Shown here: positions 54,501 to 64,000 of the stretch, one piece after another
Layout: the number at the start of each line of letters is the position of its first letter
How positions within the stretch are numbered: position 1 is the stretch's first letter
Origin: Symbiodinium natans
Taxonomy: Eukaryota; Sar; Dinophyceae; Suessiales; Symbiodiniaceae
DNA: 64,000 nt
Reading direction: 5' to 3'
Assembly: GCA_905221605.1 (NCBI GenBank)
Contig: CAJNDS010002222.1
Location: 206,783 to 270,782, forward strand
The notes under the pieces: generated by a model
Databases searched by the model: none
Seen by the model: the letters and a program-made list of their open reading frames with translations, nothing else
Told to the model about the DNA's origin: nothing
Program-made: the position numbers and the translations under genes

Positions 54501-57500
54501 CCTGATCAAAAGATACCCGGTACAACCCATATGCCTCACGGAGCCCTTCCACTTCTTCAGGCCTAGTCAACCCATCAAAGGACCCCTCTAAGACAAAGAA
54601 GACAGCCCTCTCTGTCTGACCACCTTTGCATACAGGCGGACTCTCTGCAGCTCGGGGCCCCCCTTTTAGGTCACTCAACTCCGGCTCAGCCGACATCTGA
54701 AGCTTGACAGCGGCCCTCCGTAAAGCCCACAAGGCTATTTCATGAGGATCATCAAGACCCTGAGGAGGCTCTCCGGACCCTGACTCGCCCTCACCAGCAG
54801 GCTCACGCGGCTCGGTAACTTCACAAGCAGTGTTCTCAGCAGCTGCCTGCGCCACCATATACACTAAGCATAACCTGAACCATGATACCTGCTTTCTCAA
54901 CGCAGCTTCCTTTTCACTGTCCGAAAGACTACTTCCCAGTTCGAAACCCTTTTCTTCGGTAGAAGCCACAATTCCTCCAAGAACACCAGACTGAGCCCAC
55001 TTTAGAACCTGAAGGAAGACCGGCACAATCCCGAGATCACTACCGAAGTCCCTCCGAAGCTCTACTACTCGTCCAGGACCCTTCCACTTGTCGCCTACAG
55101 CCCCAACACGAAGAAGTACCGACCCTTGCGTATCCCGATCAACACTCCTCCTAAGCCTGCGATTCCAAGGAGCAACACCCTGGCAACCCGCAAAGGGATC
55201 TTCCGGATCAACTACCGTCCTCTCTAGAACCCAATCCGAGATCCCAGGAAACACACTCCTCAAAAGGCTCACTTGAGTAACCCGATCTAGCAACCCGGCA
55301 GCCGACTGCTTCAGTTGATCCCTTAACCACATCTTCACTTCTTTCGCGTTAAGCTGTTCCCCAGCTTCAGAGCATGTCAATCCCTTTACCGAACGAGACC
55401 CTGCCCTAAACCTTTCATACTGATCCAGAAGCCGCATCCCAAGTTCCCTAGGTACCAAAGGACATCCCTTCACCACACTCACCTCAAGCTCTCCGAGTTT
55501 GGGATGCCGTATTCTACAACCCTTCTTCCCCCAAGAGATACGGTAACCCATACTGACTAAGTACCCGGCAGGCAATATGAGCTGGCAATCAACAGGGCTA
55601 AGCAAGGTCCCATACTCGTTAACGTGCAATTCAGTGACACCTGATGCCAGATCAACCCGAATGGACTCAGCCCCACGAAGCTCCTCAGAACAAGCAAACC
55701 TTAAGGCGTTTGTGGCACCAGAGTCAATCAAGGCATACTCAAGATTGGATGCACTCACAGCGCTACAGAGCCAAGTCTCATCTATGTTCCACTCGCCAAC
55801 CCTCAAAACCTTTGCGCTTGCACCTTGCAAAAGCTTGGCTGCTTCAGCAAACAAGGCTTCCTTGGCGCCCGAAGCACTAGAGGCTTCAGAATTCCTGGCA
55901 CCGGCACTTCCAGAGGGTGCATCCTCAGATATACCCTTCGCTTGAGGCTGGGACTTCGGCTTAGGCTTCGCCTCTGATTTCTTAGGGCTAGGAGGACTCT
56001 TGGCACTTGGCGATCCACCCTCTGGCAGCACCTGTCTGAGCTCTGCTGGGACAATCGGACAGTCCGGCCGGTAGTGTCCGCTCTGACCACAAGCCAAGCA
56101 CCTACTTTGCCTTCTAGCTTTAGCCCTATCGTGCCTGAAAGTACAGCTATCCCCAAAGCGACACCCGGTACCGTCACCAAACCTGAAACACTCAACCGTA
56201 CTACCAGAACCCTTCGAGGACTTACCCTTACCTTTACCAGCGTCCGCCTCTCCAAATACCGCTGCCACAGTGGGACTCGGCGTCTGAGAAGATGCAGATG
56301 TGCTGGGAAGCTTGGGGTCTGGGGCCTTCGCAGCGGCAGCAGCAGCAGCAGCAGCTCTGGCCTTTTTATCCGGAGGAGACTCAACAGTCATGGCTAGAGA
56401 CTCGCACTCAGCCTGAATGAGTTTCACTAGCTGCGTAACCCCCGTTACCGACGGGTTGTAGTCGATCGAGCTTTTATGCCTAAACACGCTAACTCGGAAC
56501 GCCACCATTGGCTGAAGAGCTAGAAGAGAGCTGGTAGCAGCATCTATCCCTTTCAGAAGTAGACTGGGGTCCGGGAGGGTTGCTTGTATCTCCCGTGCCC
56601 TGATCAGATCCTGTTGCCATCGCCTCAAACCTGAAATCGCATCCTTAAATGACTTGCATGGATCAGGCTGAACAAGACGCGAAAGGAGGTACGCCCTCTC
56701 CGTGCTGCCCCCTGGTTGGTAAACGCAAAGAATCCGATACAGTATGGAAGCAGTTGTCATCCAACGGTTAGTAACTAGCTCATCCTTGAAACTCTGAGGG
56801 ACACACGACAACAGCAACGATACTGCCCTACTTTCTACGCGCTGGTACTTGACGGCATCATAGTGAGCAACAACCGTGGAGGGATCGAGAGCTAGCCGTT
56901 CCAACGGATCTGCTACAAGCCAACGCTGATAGCTTGCATTAGCCGCGCCCTCAACCGAGCTGAACCAAACAGACGCTGACGGCGAAAGCCCCGCGAAAAC
57001 CTGGCGTGTCTGCGCAAGCCAGTTGCCACATGTTACGGCGCTAGTGGTCAAGTCAGCAGCAGCAAGCTTAGGCAGGTCGATAATGTACTTCGCTGGTTCC
57101 TCAGGAAATGCCCCAGGAGCGCTAAAGGACGAGATCCCCTCTGCAACAGTGGGAGAAGACCCTGGAACGCCTTGACTCGGTATCCCCTTTTCCCCACGCG
57201 CAAAATCCTCAACGCCAGCCAAATATCCTGGACCCCGGGAACCCCCGGACATCACCCCACATTCAGCAGCATTTGCTCCCAAGTGCCCGGATCCATAAGC
57301 CTGAACCCCTCGAGGTGACATTGGGGGAGGCCCTGGCGGAGGTCGGATGACAGTACCACCCGGCGACAGCGGATATCCATCAGAACTGAACCCAGCCAAC
57401 CCCGAAGCTCCTACGGATCTTGGTGTATGATAGCCAGACTCACCCTGACCCTCCCTTGACGCCAAAGCAAACGAAGCGAACTGTCCCAAAGTCTGAGTCC

Positions 57501-58617
57501 CTGATCCCCACCCTTCATCCCTTTCAACCAAAGTCCGAAGGGGTACACTGGGCGGCCTAGGGGGTGGTGACCTAATCCCAGGCATAAACGGCACCGAAGT
57601 TTCATGCCTAACCCTACAGAACTCGAAACCTTGACCCGACCCACCCCGCTCGGTGGGACTCCCAACCAAAGCTCCACAAGGCGGCGGACACATGCCAGGA
57701 GGCTGAGCTACCCTAGCAGTCTCAAACCACCCCCTTGACAATTCAGAACCTTGGAAATCGTTGCCCGGAAACGCACTCGGCATCTGTACAAGACGATTCT
57801 CTCGTGGCGCGGCCACGCAACTCTGTACATTCCCAGCGAAAGACATCGGCGAACTGACCTGAGCTTCGAGCGCTGTCACACAGGTTCCTCCACTCAGGCC
57901 GCTTGACTGAGACTCCACCGCTTCCAGTCTCTGCCGCAGAGCAGCATTCTCCTGCATCACTTGCAACATCATCTGTTCCATCCTGGAAAAACCAGAGTCA
58001 GGAATGAGCTCTCGAGCGTCTGAAGCTCCCGGTTTCTCACCAGCAAAAGTGCTCGCGGATCCATCCCTCGGATTTGCGCCCCGACCCTTGCCAGTAATTT
58101 CCCAGCCTCGCCCAGTCTCAGGTTGCACCTCAACTATGCCAGGCTTTTGCTCCTCGGCTTCACCAGACTGCTCAACAGCATGCTCGCCTGCTATCTCCAC
58201 TCGGGCCAGCTTAGGAGCTCCTCCACGAGATCCATGGCCAGCTAAGCTATAGTCCGGTTCCCTGCCGCCACTCAAAAAGCTCGAATCTCCAAGAGCTGCC
58301 TCATCGTAATCGATTCCAGCACGCCTTCCGTCATCATCCAACGTCGCCGGTCTCGATCTGAGAAGCTCCACTTCTGATTTCACCTTCTCAGAATGAAAAG
58401 GACTTGCCACAAACAAGTTGGCAGGCGTCTCCGGCTCTGCCGGAACCCCGCCCTGCTCCAACATGCCCGGAGACATTTCTCCTAGACGTACAGGTGCAGG
58501 CTGTTGCTCGCTGTCCTCTTGGCCCAAGGCTGCCTGATAATCTGGCTCAGAAGCTCCAGCAGGGACCTCGATATCCCTTCCTCCAGAGCCCCTTCGCTGA
58601 CGTGTAAAGGAATCCAT
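48591..58617 (-). CDS. Copia polyprotein with embedded 2OG-Fe(II) dioxygenase-like domain
   Basis: ATG at 58617; open for about 3340 codons into the gap, so 3'-truncated. Gag-like helical region at about residues 515-700. CCCH finger (about 805-825) and CCHC knuckle CLACGQSGHYRPDC (about 839). Protease YALIDSGAT (about 961). HHCC zinc site (HRANDH, CGDC, about 1462). Integrase triad VDIAGP, YFADRAKE, GNKAEVSVQ (about 1500, 1686, 1720). A dioxygenase-like domain at about 1970-2125 with PLHQDARNE, FQGGGLWVE, LWH and DRWVIAAY. Reverse transcriptase with ADIRTAFLHAP, YGLRQAPLAW and IYVDDLLGF (about 2505). RNase H with YTDAS, STEAELVA, LCDNQAA and ATKPLSR. The extension after RNase H has two hydrophobic segments, 17-aa repeats, a duplicated RT fragment and further hydrophobic segments at the gap. 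No stop interrupts it, so it may have been active recently. Confidence 0.92.
49205..49385 (-). repeat. Duplicated reverse-transcriptase fragment inside the C-terminus
   Basis: This segment repeats the RT region at about 51357-51530 in DNA and protein. SGVESLTVRTAL...AAYRG and AFLHAPL.G...SEEI occur in both, with moderate divergence. It lacks the remaining RT motifs, so it is an in-frame relic of internal duplication. Confidence 0.88.
49386..49665 (-). repeat. 51-bp tandem repeats encoding 17-aa SQQVPPSPDVQIGGS units
   Basis: Five to six 51-bp units in frame with the polyprotein, very similar at DNA level. Copy number is likely variable. The product is a Ser/Gln/Pro-rich linker between hydrophobic segments. 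Confidence 0.92.
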
Positions 58618-58695
58618 GGCGTCACAGCACCCGCACTAAGTGCCGGACCCTAAAGAAAAGGCCTATCTTAAAGCTCACAGCCCTAGAACCTACTA

Positions 58696-58707
58696 CGGCT
58701 GATAACC
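58696..58707 (-). promoter_or_regulatory. Putative primer binding site of the Copia element
   Basis: Reads GGTTATCAGCCG on the minus strand and is preceded by CGTA. It differs by one base in the first 11 from the GGTTATGAGCC site of the element at 16449-25289. The position between the presumed LTR and the ATG is right. The mismatch falls in the anticodon complement, so the primer tRNA is uncertain. Confidence 0.45.
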
Positions 58708-58860
58708 TACGTGAAATACAGAACCCTACGGGGACCAGAAAGCTTAGGCAGCCTAAGTCTGAATCCTAGACCCTCGGATCGCGCCTCGATTTTTTCGAAC
58801 AAAAGACAGCCTCGGTAACGCAACAACGTCTCCACCTGAGCGGCCAGGATGCTTCACGCA
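58708..58860 (-). repeat. Possible 5' LTR of the Copia element
   Basis: About 153 bp starting TGCGTGAAGC and ending CACGTA on the minus strand, placed by analogy with TGCGG...CGTA of the other element. There is no second copy in the window to confirm its limits. Confidence 0.35.
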
Positions 58861-61485
58861 TTTAGGGGTTGGTTCCGTATTTGGGGGGGGGGGGGGGAAT
58901 TCCCCTAGGGTTTGGGGGTTCTAGGTTTCAGGGTTTGGTCGGCTGTGTGAGCTCTTAAGCCCAACATGCGACTCTAGGGTTAGGGGTTAGGGGTTTAAGG
59001 GGTTTAGGGGTTTAGGGGTGTAGGGGTTTAGGGGTTTAGGGGTTTGGGGGTTTGGGGGTTTAGGGGTTTAGGGGTTTGGGGTTTCGGGTTTCCGGGTCCT
59101 GCCCTACAGTGTGAGATCCGAACCCCTCAGGGGCGCCAAACTAGCCATTCCCCTTTCCAAAGCCGCCCCCAAGGAAAACCTCCTAAATCTGAATAAACCC
59201 TAAACCCTAAACCCTAAACCCTAAACCCAGTGGCCAGAGTGAGTCAGAGGTTCGGCAACGACATTGTCGAGTTTGCCTCCTTGGCCAACAGCTTGGAGGT
59301 CGGCCCATGCAATCGTTCAGACGTGGGGGGGGGGGGGGGGGGGGGTTAGCCCTTTTCCCCCCAGACCCCCAAAGCCATCAACCCTAAACCCTAAAACCTA
59401 ACCCTAAACCCGAAACCCGACCCTAAACCCTAAACCCCAAACAAACCACTCACGTTGGTAGGCCTCCATGAGCACTCTCATGGGCGAGTTCGAGTGGTAC
59501 GTGCGCGCATCAGGCAGGAGCATTGCCCAGCGTTGTTGGTGCAGGATGACCTCTGTGTGTACGTTTTAAATATCATCATCTACTAGGACCCGTCGGGGTA
59601 AGCCCCTCTTGTAGCTCGGGGGCCATATTGGAGAAGTGGCCATGGTACACAACCCGAAACCCTAAACCCTAATCCCTTGTAGCCCTAAACCCTAAACCCT
59701 AAACCCTAAACCCTAAAGCCCAGTTAGCCCGAAGGCCTAAACCCTAAACCCAAAAGCCCTTGCAAGCTGCAGAAGCCCCAAGCAACCTGAGAGTCCTTTT
59801 GCGTAACCCCATGAACTCCCTAAGCATCGCCTGCCTCATGGAGGTGGTGGTTCCTAGTTGCAGTCATCGTTTAGGGTGTAGGGTGTAGGGTGTAGGGTTT
59901 AGGGTTTAGGGTTTAGGGTTTAGGGTTTAGGGTTTAGGGTTTAGGGTTTAGGGTTTAGGGTGGGGTTTAGGGTTTGGGGTGTAGTACCTTGAAGACCTCT
60001 TGCAAACCTGGCACCAACATGCGGAAAAAGAAGTTTCAAGCCCCAATCACTGCTGGGATTCAGGTTTCGGGCCTTTGAAGAGCATGGTAAGGACAGTATA
60101 TGAGCGCTACTCGAACCCTATTCCCTAAACCCTACACCCCAAAGTGTTAGCCTGGGTCTTAAATCTGCGCAGAGCCCTAAGCCCCCCAAACACTGCCTAA
60201 ACCTCCTAAACTGTAGAGACCCGCGAAAAATCTGAAGGCCTAAACCCTAAACCCCAAACCCTAAACCCTAATTAAGCCTTAAGCCCTAAGCCTTAAGCCC
60301 GAACCCCTAAACCCTAAGCCCTAAACTCTAAACCCTAAACCCTAAACTCTAAACCCTAAACCCTGAACCCTTCACCCTGAGCCCAAAGTCCCTCCAGGGG
60401 TCAAGTCGGGCCTCCTCAACTCCGGTATGCCGATTGCCGGGCGCCAGGGCTAGGGCTGGAGCGGCCCCCCATCCACCATGGGGTTTAGGGTTTAGGGTGT
60501 AGGGTTTAGGGTTTAGGGTTTAGGGTTTAGGAGTAGTCGTCAAGGGTTTAGGGTTTGGGGTTAAGGGTTTAGGGATTCAGGCTTAGGCCCCCGGGGGTTG
60601 ATTAGACTATCAGAGTTTTGGACCATGGCGACACCCAAAAAGGGCGGGGGCGGGGGCGGGGGGGGGGAGTGAACATATTCTGGGGAGGAGGACTTCTCCA
60701 GCTGTCGGCTGACGGGTGTTATTGGTGGTGTTTGAGGGCTGGAAGTACAGGATGCAGCTTGGGTTTGGGATTCAGCGTTTTTGTTGGGTTGCGGGATGGC
60801 AGGGAAAGTTGCTGGGGTTCCAGCCCTCATCAGGGTCATGGAGTTATCCCCCCGCTCCCTCGCAGCACTCAGAGCAACCCAGCTGTTGCACAGATGGAGT
60901 TCCCCAAGCTCCTCTAGCAGCTGCTTGAAGCAGAGCATGGGAGGTCTGGGTAAGTTTCTGTGCCTTAAAACGCAAGAATGGCCCCCCAAACGACCGAAAC
61001 CTCAAGCCGCCAAAGCCTATGCTCTGTGTCCCTGAACCCTAGACCCGAAGCCCCGCAAGCCTAGCCCTCAAACAATGGAACGCCCCAAAGGCAAACCCCA
61101 AAAGCACCCTTGAAGCACCTTTGCTCGGACCGCCCACGGGGCAATCATTCCCATGTTTTTGTTCGTTAGGTTCCTGTCATAAGCTGGTTGACCCCATCAA
61201 ACCTCCTAAACCTTGATGCTTCTTCAACGCCCTGAAAACTTTGGACCCTAGACCCTAAACCCTACACCCTAAGCCCCAAGCCCTAAACCCTAAACCCCAA
61301 ATCCCTAAGCCCTAAACCCTGAAACCCAAAACCCTAAACCCTAAACCCTAAACCCTAAACCCTTCCTGGAAGAGCCTGCCAAGGTCGCCGTGCACCTCTG
61401 GTTCGCCCGGGCCCTGGGGGGGGGAGGAAGGCCAGCGCTTTAGGGGGTCTGCGCTGTAGGGCTTTCCAGGTAGGTTCTGCGGATC

Positions 61486-61519
<34 letters not shown>

Positions 61520-62184
61520 TGTACGATGTTGTTTACTTATGGTTCCTCTTATTAATATAAATAAAATAAATATGTATATATATATATATATATAAAAATA
61601 AAGACATACCTTTACAGATCTCTATGATCCTGCATTTGTTTCTCTATTTCTTGCTTTGCTCATATTCCTTTTTTGGGCTTCGGAGGCTTCTCGAAGATGT
61701 TCGGAGGCCCCTTCGGGGAACGCTTGGTCTCAAACCCTTTGGGTCTTCAGAGGGCTTCTAGACCCTAAACCCTCTAAACCCTGAAGATTCAGGGTTTGGG
61801 GTTTGGGGTTTAGGGTTTAGGGTTTAGAGGTGAAACCCTAAGCCCCTAGACATGACACCCCAAGCATGTCTTTGCTTGAAGCGGAGGTTGCATTTTGAAT
61901 CTAGGAATGTCTTGTCTGTGGATAGTGTGTCCGGGGGCTAATAAGCATCTGTTACTGGATCCAACACAGCCCTCTGGACTTCTGAGTAGTTGGGAAGCAG
62001 AGGCCTGTTCTATGGCACATGGCTCATCGGGGACACTGCAGGGTTTGGGGGCTTTTGAGGCAAGGAGGCACACTTGTGAAGAAGCTGTGACTCGAGGTGA
62101 AACCCCGGATGCAGCCCTACACTCAAAGCAGCCCCACATCCGCAACCTAAGCCTCGAAACCCGAAACCCAAAGCCCGAGACCCC
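58861..62184. repeat. Telomere-like mosaic right of the Copia element
   Basis: G-strand arrays 58980-59090 (8-mer TTTAGGGG), C-strand 59195-59228, poly-G 59328-59346, C-strand 59685-59720, G-strand 59870-59975, C-strand 60235-60370, G-strand 60480-60560, C-strand 61255-61365. (TA)n microsatellites lie at 61488-61517 and 61572-61595. The spacers at 60590-61035 and 61846-62145 carry overlapping frames on both strands with no recognised domain; none is called. Confidence 0.75.
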
Positions 62185-62706
62185 TAAACCCTAAACTCTA
62201 AACTCTAAACTCTAAACTCTAAAGCCTAAACCCTAAACCCTATTAACCCAACCCCTAACCCCTAACCCCTAACCCCTAACCCCTAACCCCTAAACCCTAA
62301 ACCCTAAACCCTAAACCCTAAACCCTAAACCCTAAACCCTACTAAACCCTACTAAACCCTACTAAACCCTACTAAACCCTACTAAACCCTACTAAACCCT
62401 ACTAAACCCTACTAAACCCTACTAAACCCTAAACCCTAAACCCTAAACCCTAAACCCTAAACCCTAAACCCTAAACCCTAAACCCTAAACCCTAAACCCT
62501 AAACCCTAAACCCTAAACCCTAAACCCTAAACCCTAAACCCTAAACCCTAAACCCTAAACCCTAAACCCTAAACCCTAAACCCTAAACCCTAAACCCTAA
62601 ACCCTAAACCCTAAACCCTAAACCCTAAACCCTAAACCCTAAACCCTAAACCCTAAACCCTAAACCCTAAACCCTAAACCCTAAACCCTAAACCCTAAAC
62701 CCTAAA
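62185..62706. repeat. Longest telomere-like array in the window
   Basis: C-strand array of about 520 bp. CTCTAAA-type variants at 62190-62225, CCCCTAA units at 62248-62290, canonical CCCTAAA, nine decamer CCCTACTAAA units at 62341-62430, then about 39 uninterrupted CCCTAAA to 62706. Confidence 0.95.
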
Positions 62707-64000
62707 CCTCACCTCCGCAACGCCAAGGTGGTGTACATCTGCTTCGCACTACTGGTGCTCTTCAACATGCTTCTGGGCGTGGCAAGAGGGCCCCGCGAAG
62801 CCATGAGCCGCAACCTAGGGTTTAGGGTTTAGGGTTTAGGGTTTTGGATTTTAGGGTTTAGGGTTTAGGGTTTAGGGATGCGTCTTCTTCATTCAGGGCC
62901 CCGAAACGGCCCAAGATTCCACAAGCCCAACAGAGGGGTTGCAATAGCTCCTACTAGAATCTCTTCTGGTCCCTATAGAAGTATGCTACAATCACCCCCA
63001 AAACCTTGTTGTAATGATTATGCCCCCTACGTTCAGCAGCCGCAGAGGTTTTCCGGGGTCATCACACTCAGGTGTTTAGGCGGATGTGGGCCGGACTCCA
63101 ACTCCAAACCTGAACTCCCCAAACCCCAAACCTTTAACCCTAAAACCTAAAACCTAGAACCTAAAACCCTAAACCCTAAATCCTAAACCCTAAGCCCTAA
63201 ACCCTGAGCCCTAAACCCTAAACCCTATACCTCCCTAGAGGATCCTAAGTTCCCTTACCATCTTCCCCGAGGTTGCTGGCCATGGTCCTGGACAGCTACG
63301 CCGCAGCGGCTCAGGCTTTCGTGAGGGCTTAGGGCTTAGGGCTTAGGGCTTAGGGTTTAGGGTTTAGGGTTTAGGGTTTAGGGTTTAGGGTTTAGGGTTT
63401 AGGGTTTAGGGTTTAGGGTTTAGGGTTTAGGGTTTAGGGTTTAGGGTGGCTTTTGGTGATAAAGGGGCACAGGCCCCTGCGGTCTGAGTTTGGGCTGGGA
63501 AGCAACTGCAGGTTCTGACGAAGAGGGCCGATGCGCCCACGATCATAACCCAGCCACTCGGCGTATGAGTGGGCATGGGCCTTGTGGGGATTTTTGACGG
63601 GCAAATTTGTTGATTGACCATCTCAAGGGTTTAGGGTTTAGGGTCCAGGGTCTAGGGTCTAGGGTTTAAACCCAGGTTAGGGTATTAGGTGATTAGTCAG
63701 GGCGAGGGGGGACAAACTGAACAGGGGAACGCTGCCCCCCCCCCCCACACCCAGGACTTGGCGATACTTCCAGCGGTGGAAGGACAGAAGATGGGATTCG
63801 AGCTTGAGGGGGGGTTTAACCGTAGGGAATGAGGGAATGAGGCCTGCATCCCCCTGTTGTATAATGTTAGAGTCCCTTTAATAAACCCCCCCCAATCTTG
63901 TTTTGGTCCCCGGGGTTTGGAGAGGTGGAAAAAAATGTGGGGTGTCAATTGTGAGGATTCTGGGGGTCTGGGTGGGTCAGCTGTCAGGGTCTGCTTTGCT
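62707..64000. repeat. Right-end mosaic
   Basis: Unique 62707-62815, G-strand 62816-62878, unique 62879-63130, degenerate C-strand 63131-63230, G-strand 63325-63447 (starting with GGGCTTA variants), G-strand 63628-63670, then unique sequence with a C-run at 63736-63747. No gene was recognised. Confidence 0.8.

Larger units (their letters stand above)
48591..58860 (-). mobile_element. Copia-type LTR retrotransposon, 3' end lost in the gap
   Basis: One polyprotein ORF with gag, protease, integrase, reverse transcriptase and RNase H in Copia order. Upstream of the ATG lies a PBS-like GGTTATCAGCCG (58707-58696) preceded by CGTA, and a possible 5' LTR to 58860 starting TGCGTG. The 3' LTR is not in the window; the gap removes the end. 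The outer base after 58860 is TTTAGGGG, so the element also sits against telomere-like sequence. Confidence 0.88.

Noticed and set aside
60561-61035. Overlapping ORFs on both strands near 60.6-61 kb
   Set aside because: Mutually overlapping, Pro/Gly-rich from a C/G run, with no domain.
1-64000. CRISPR array, rRNA or tRNA genes
   Set aside because: The periodic repeats are telomere-like heptamers without spacer structure; no rRNA or cloverleaf sequence was recognised by reading, though a tRNA scan was not run.

Overview
The window looks like nuclear DNA of a dinoflagellate, most likely a Symbiodiniaceae/Suessiales-type genome. The signs are pervasive TTTAGGG-type repeats, predicted introns with GC donors and AG acceptors, Copia polyproteins that carry a CCCH finger next to the zinc knuckle, an LTR containing the 3' half of the dinoflagellate spliced leader, and transposon proteins of a kind I associate with dinoflagellates. 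The genus is inference; no rRNA, tRNA or ordinary host gene was recognised.

Layout. Positions 1-16448, 25290-36990 and 58861-64000 are a mosaic of short interstitial telomere-like arrays. TTTAGGG and CCCTAAA arrays alternate in orientation and are separated by 100-300 bp of non-repetitive sequence. Local variants (CCCTTAA, TTTGGGG, TTTAGGGG, CCCTAAAGA, CCCTATAAA, CCCTACTAAA) are each homogenised in one place. The mosaic also holds small foldback elements, homopolymer runs, microsatellites, a 219-bp tandem repeat and a near-identical 1.55-kb tandem duplication (32776-34327 and 34470-36013). Short open frames here are mostly translations of repeats and are not reported as genes.

Three large mobile elements carry the real coding sequence. 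(1) 16449-25289, plus strand: a complete LTR element with 287-bp LTRs that look identical, a half-tRNA-iMet-type primer binding site, a polypurine tract and a CCCTA target duplication. Its single 2554-codon ORF has WW, S1, SAM-like and six CCCH modules but no visible protease, integrase or reverse transcriptase. (2) About 38581-48490, minus strand: what appears to be one multi-exon gene with SPRY-like and zinc-finger modules, a RecB/Cas4-like nuclease, a D5/SF3-like helicase with a degenerate Walker A, a papain/OTU-like cysteine protease, a C2H2 finger and a DDE transposase. It has an in-frame TAG and at least one frame break. (3) 48591-58860, minus strand: a Copia element whose polyprotein has an extra 2-oxoglutarate/Fe(II) dioxygenase-like domain between integrase and reverse transcriptase and a membrane-spanning C-terminal extension.

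Elements 2 and 3 abut at a 100-N assembly gap (48491-48590). Any reading frame crossing the Ns is an assembly artefact. Element 1 may depend on an autonomous Copia element such as element 3: both have CGTA followed by GGTTAT at the presumed LTR/PBS junction. That relationship is inference.
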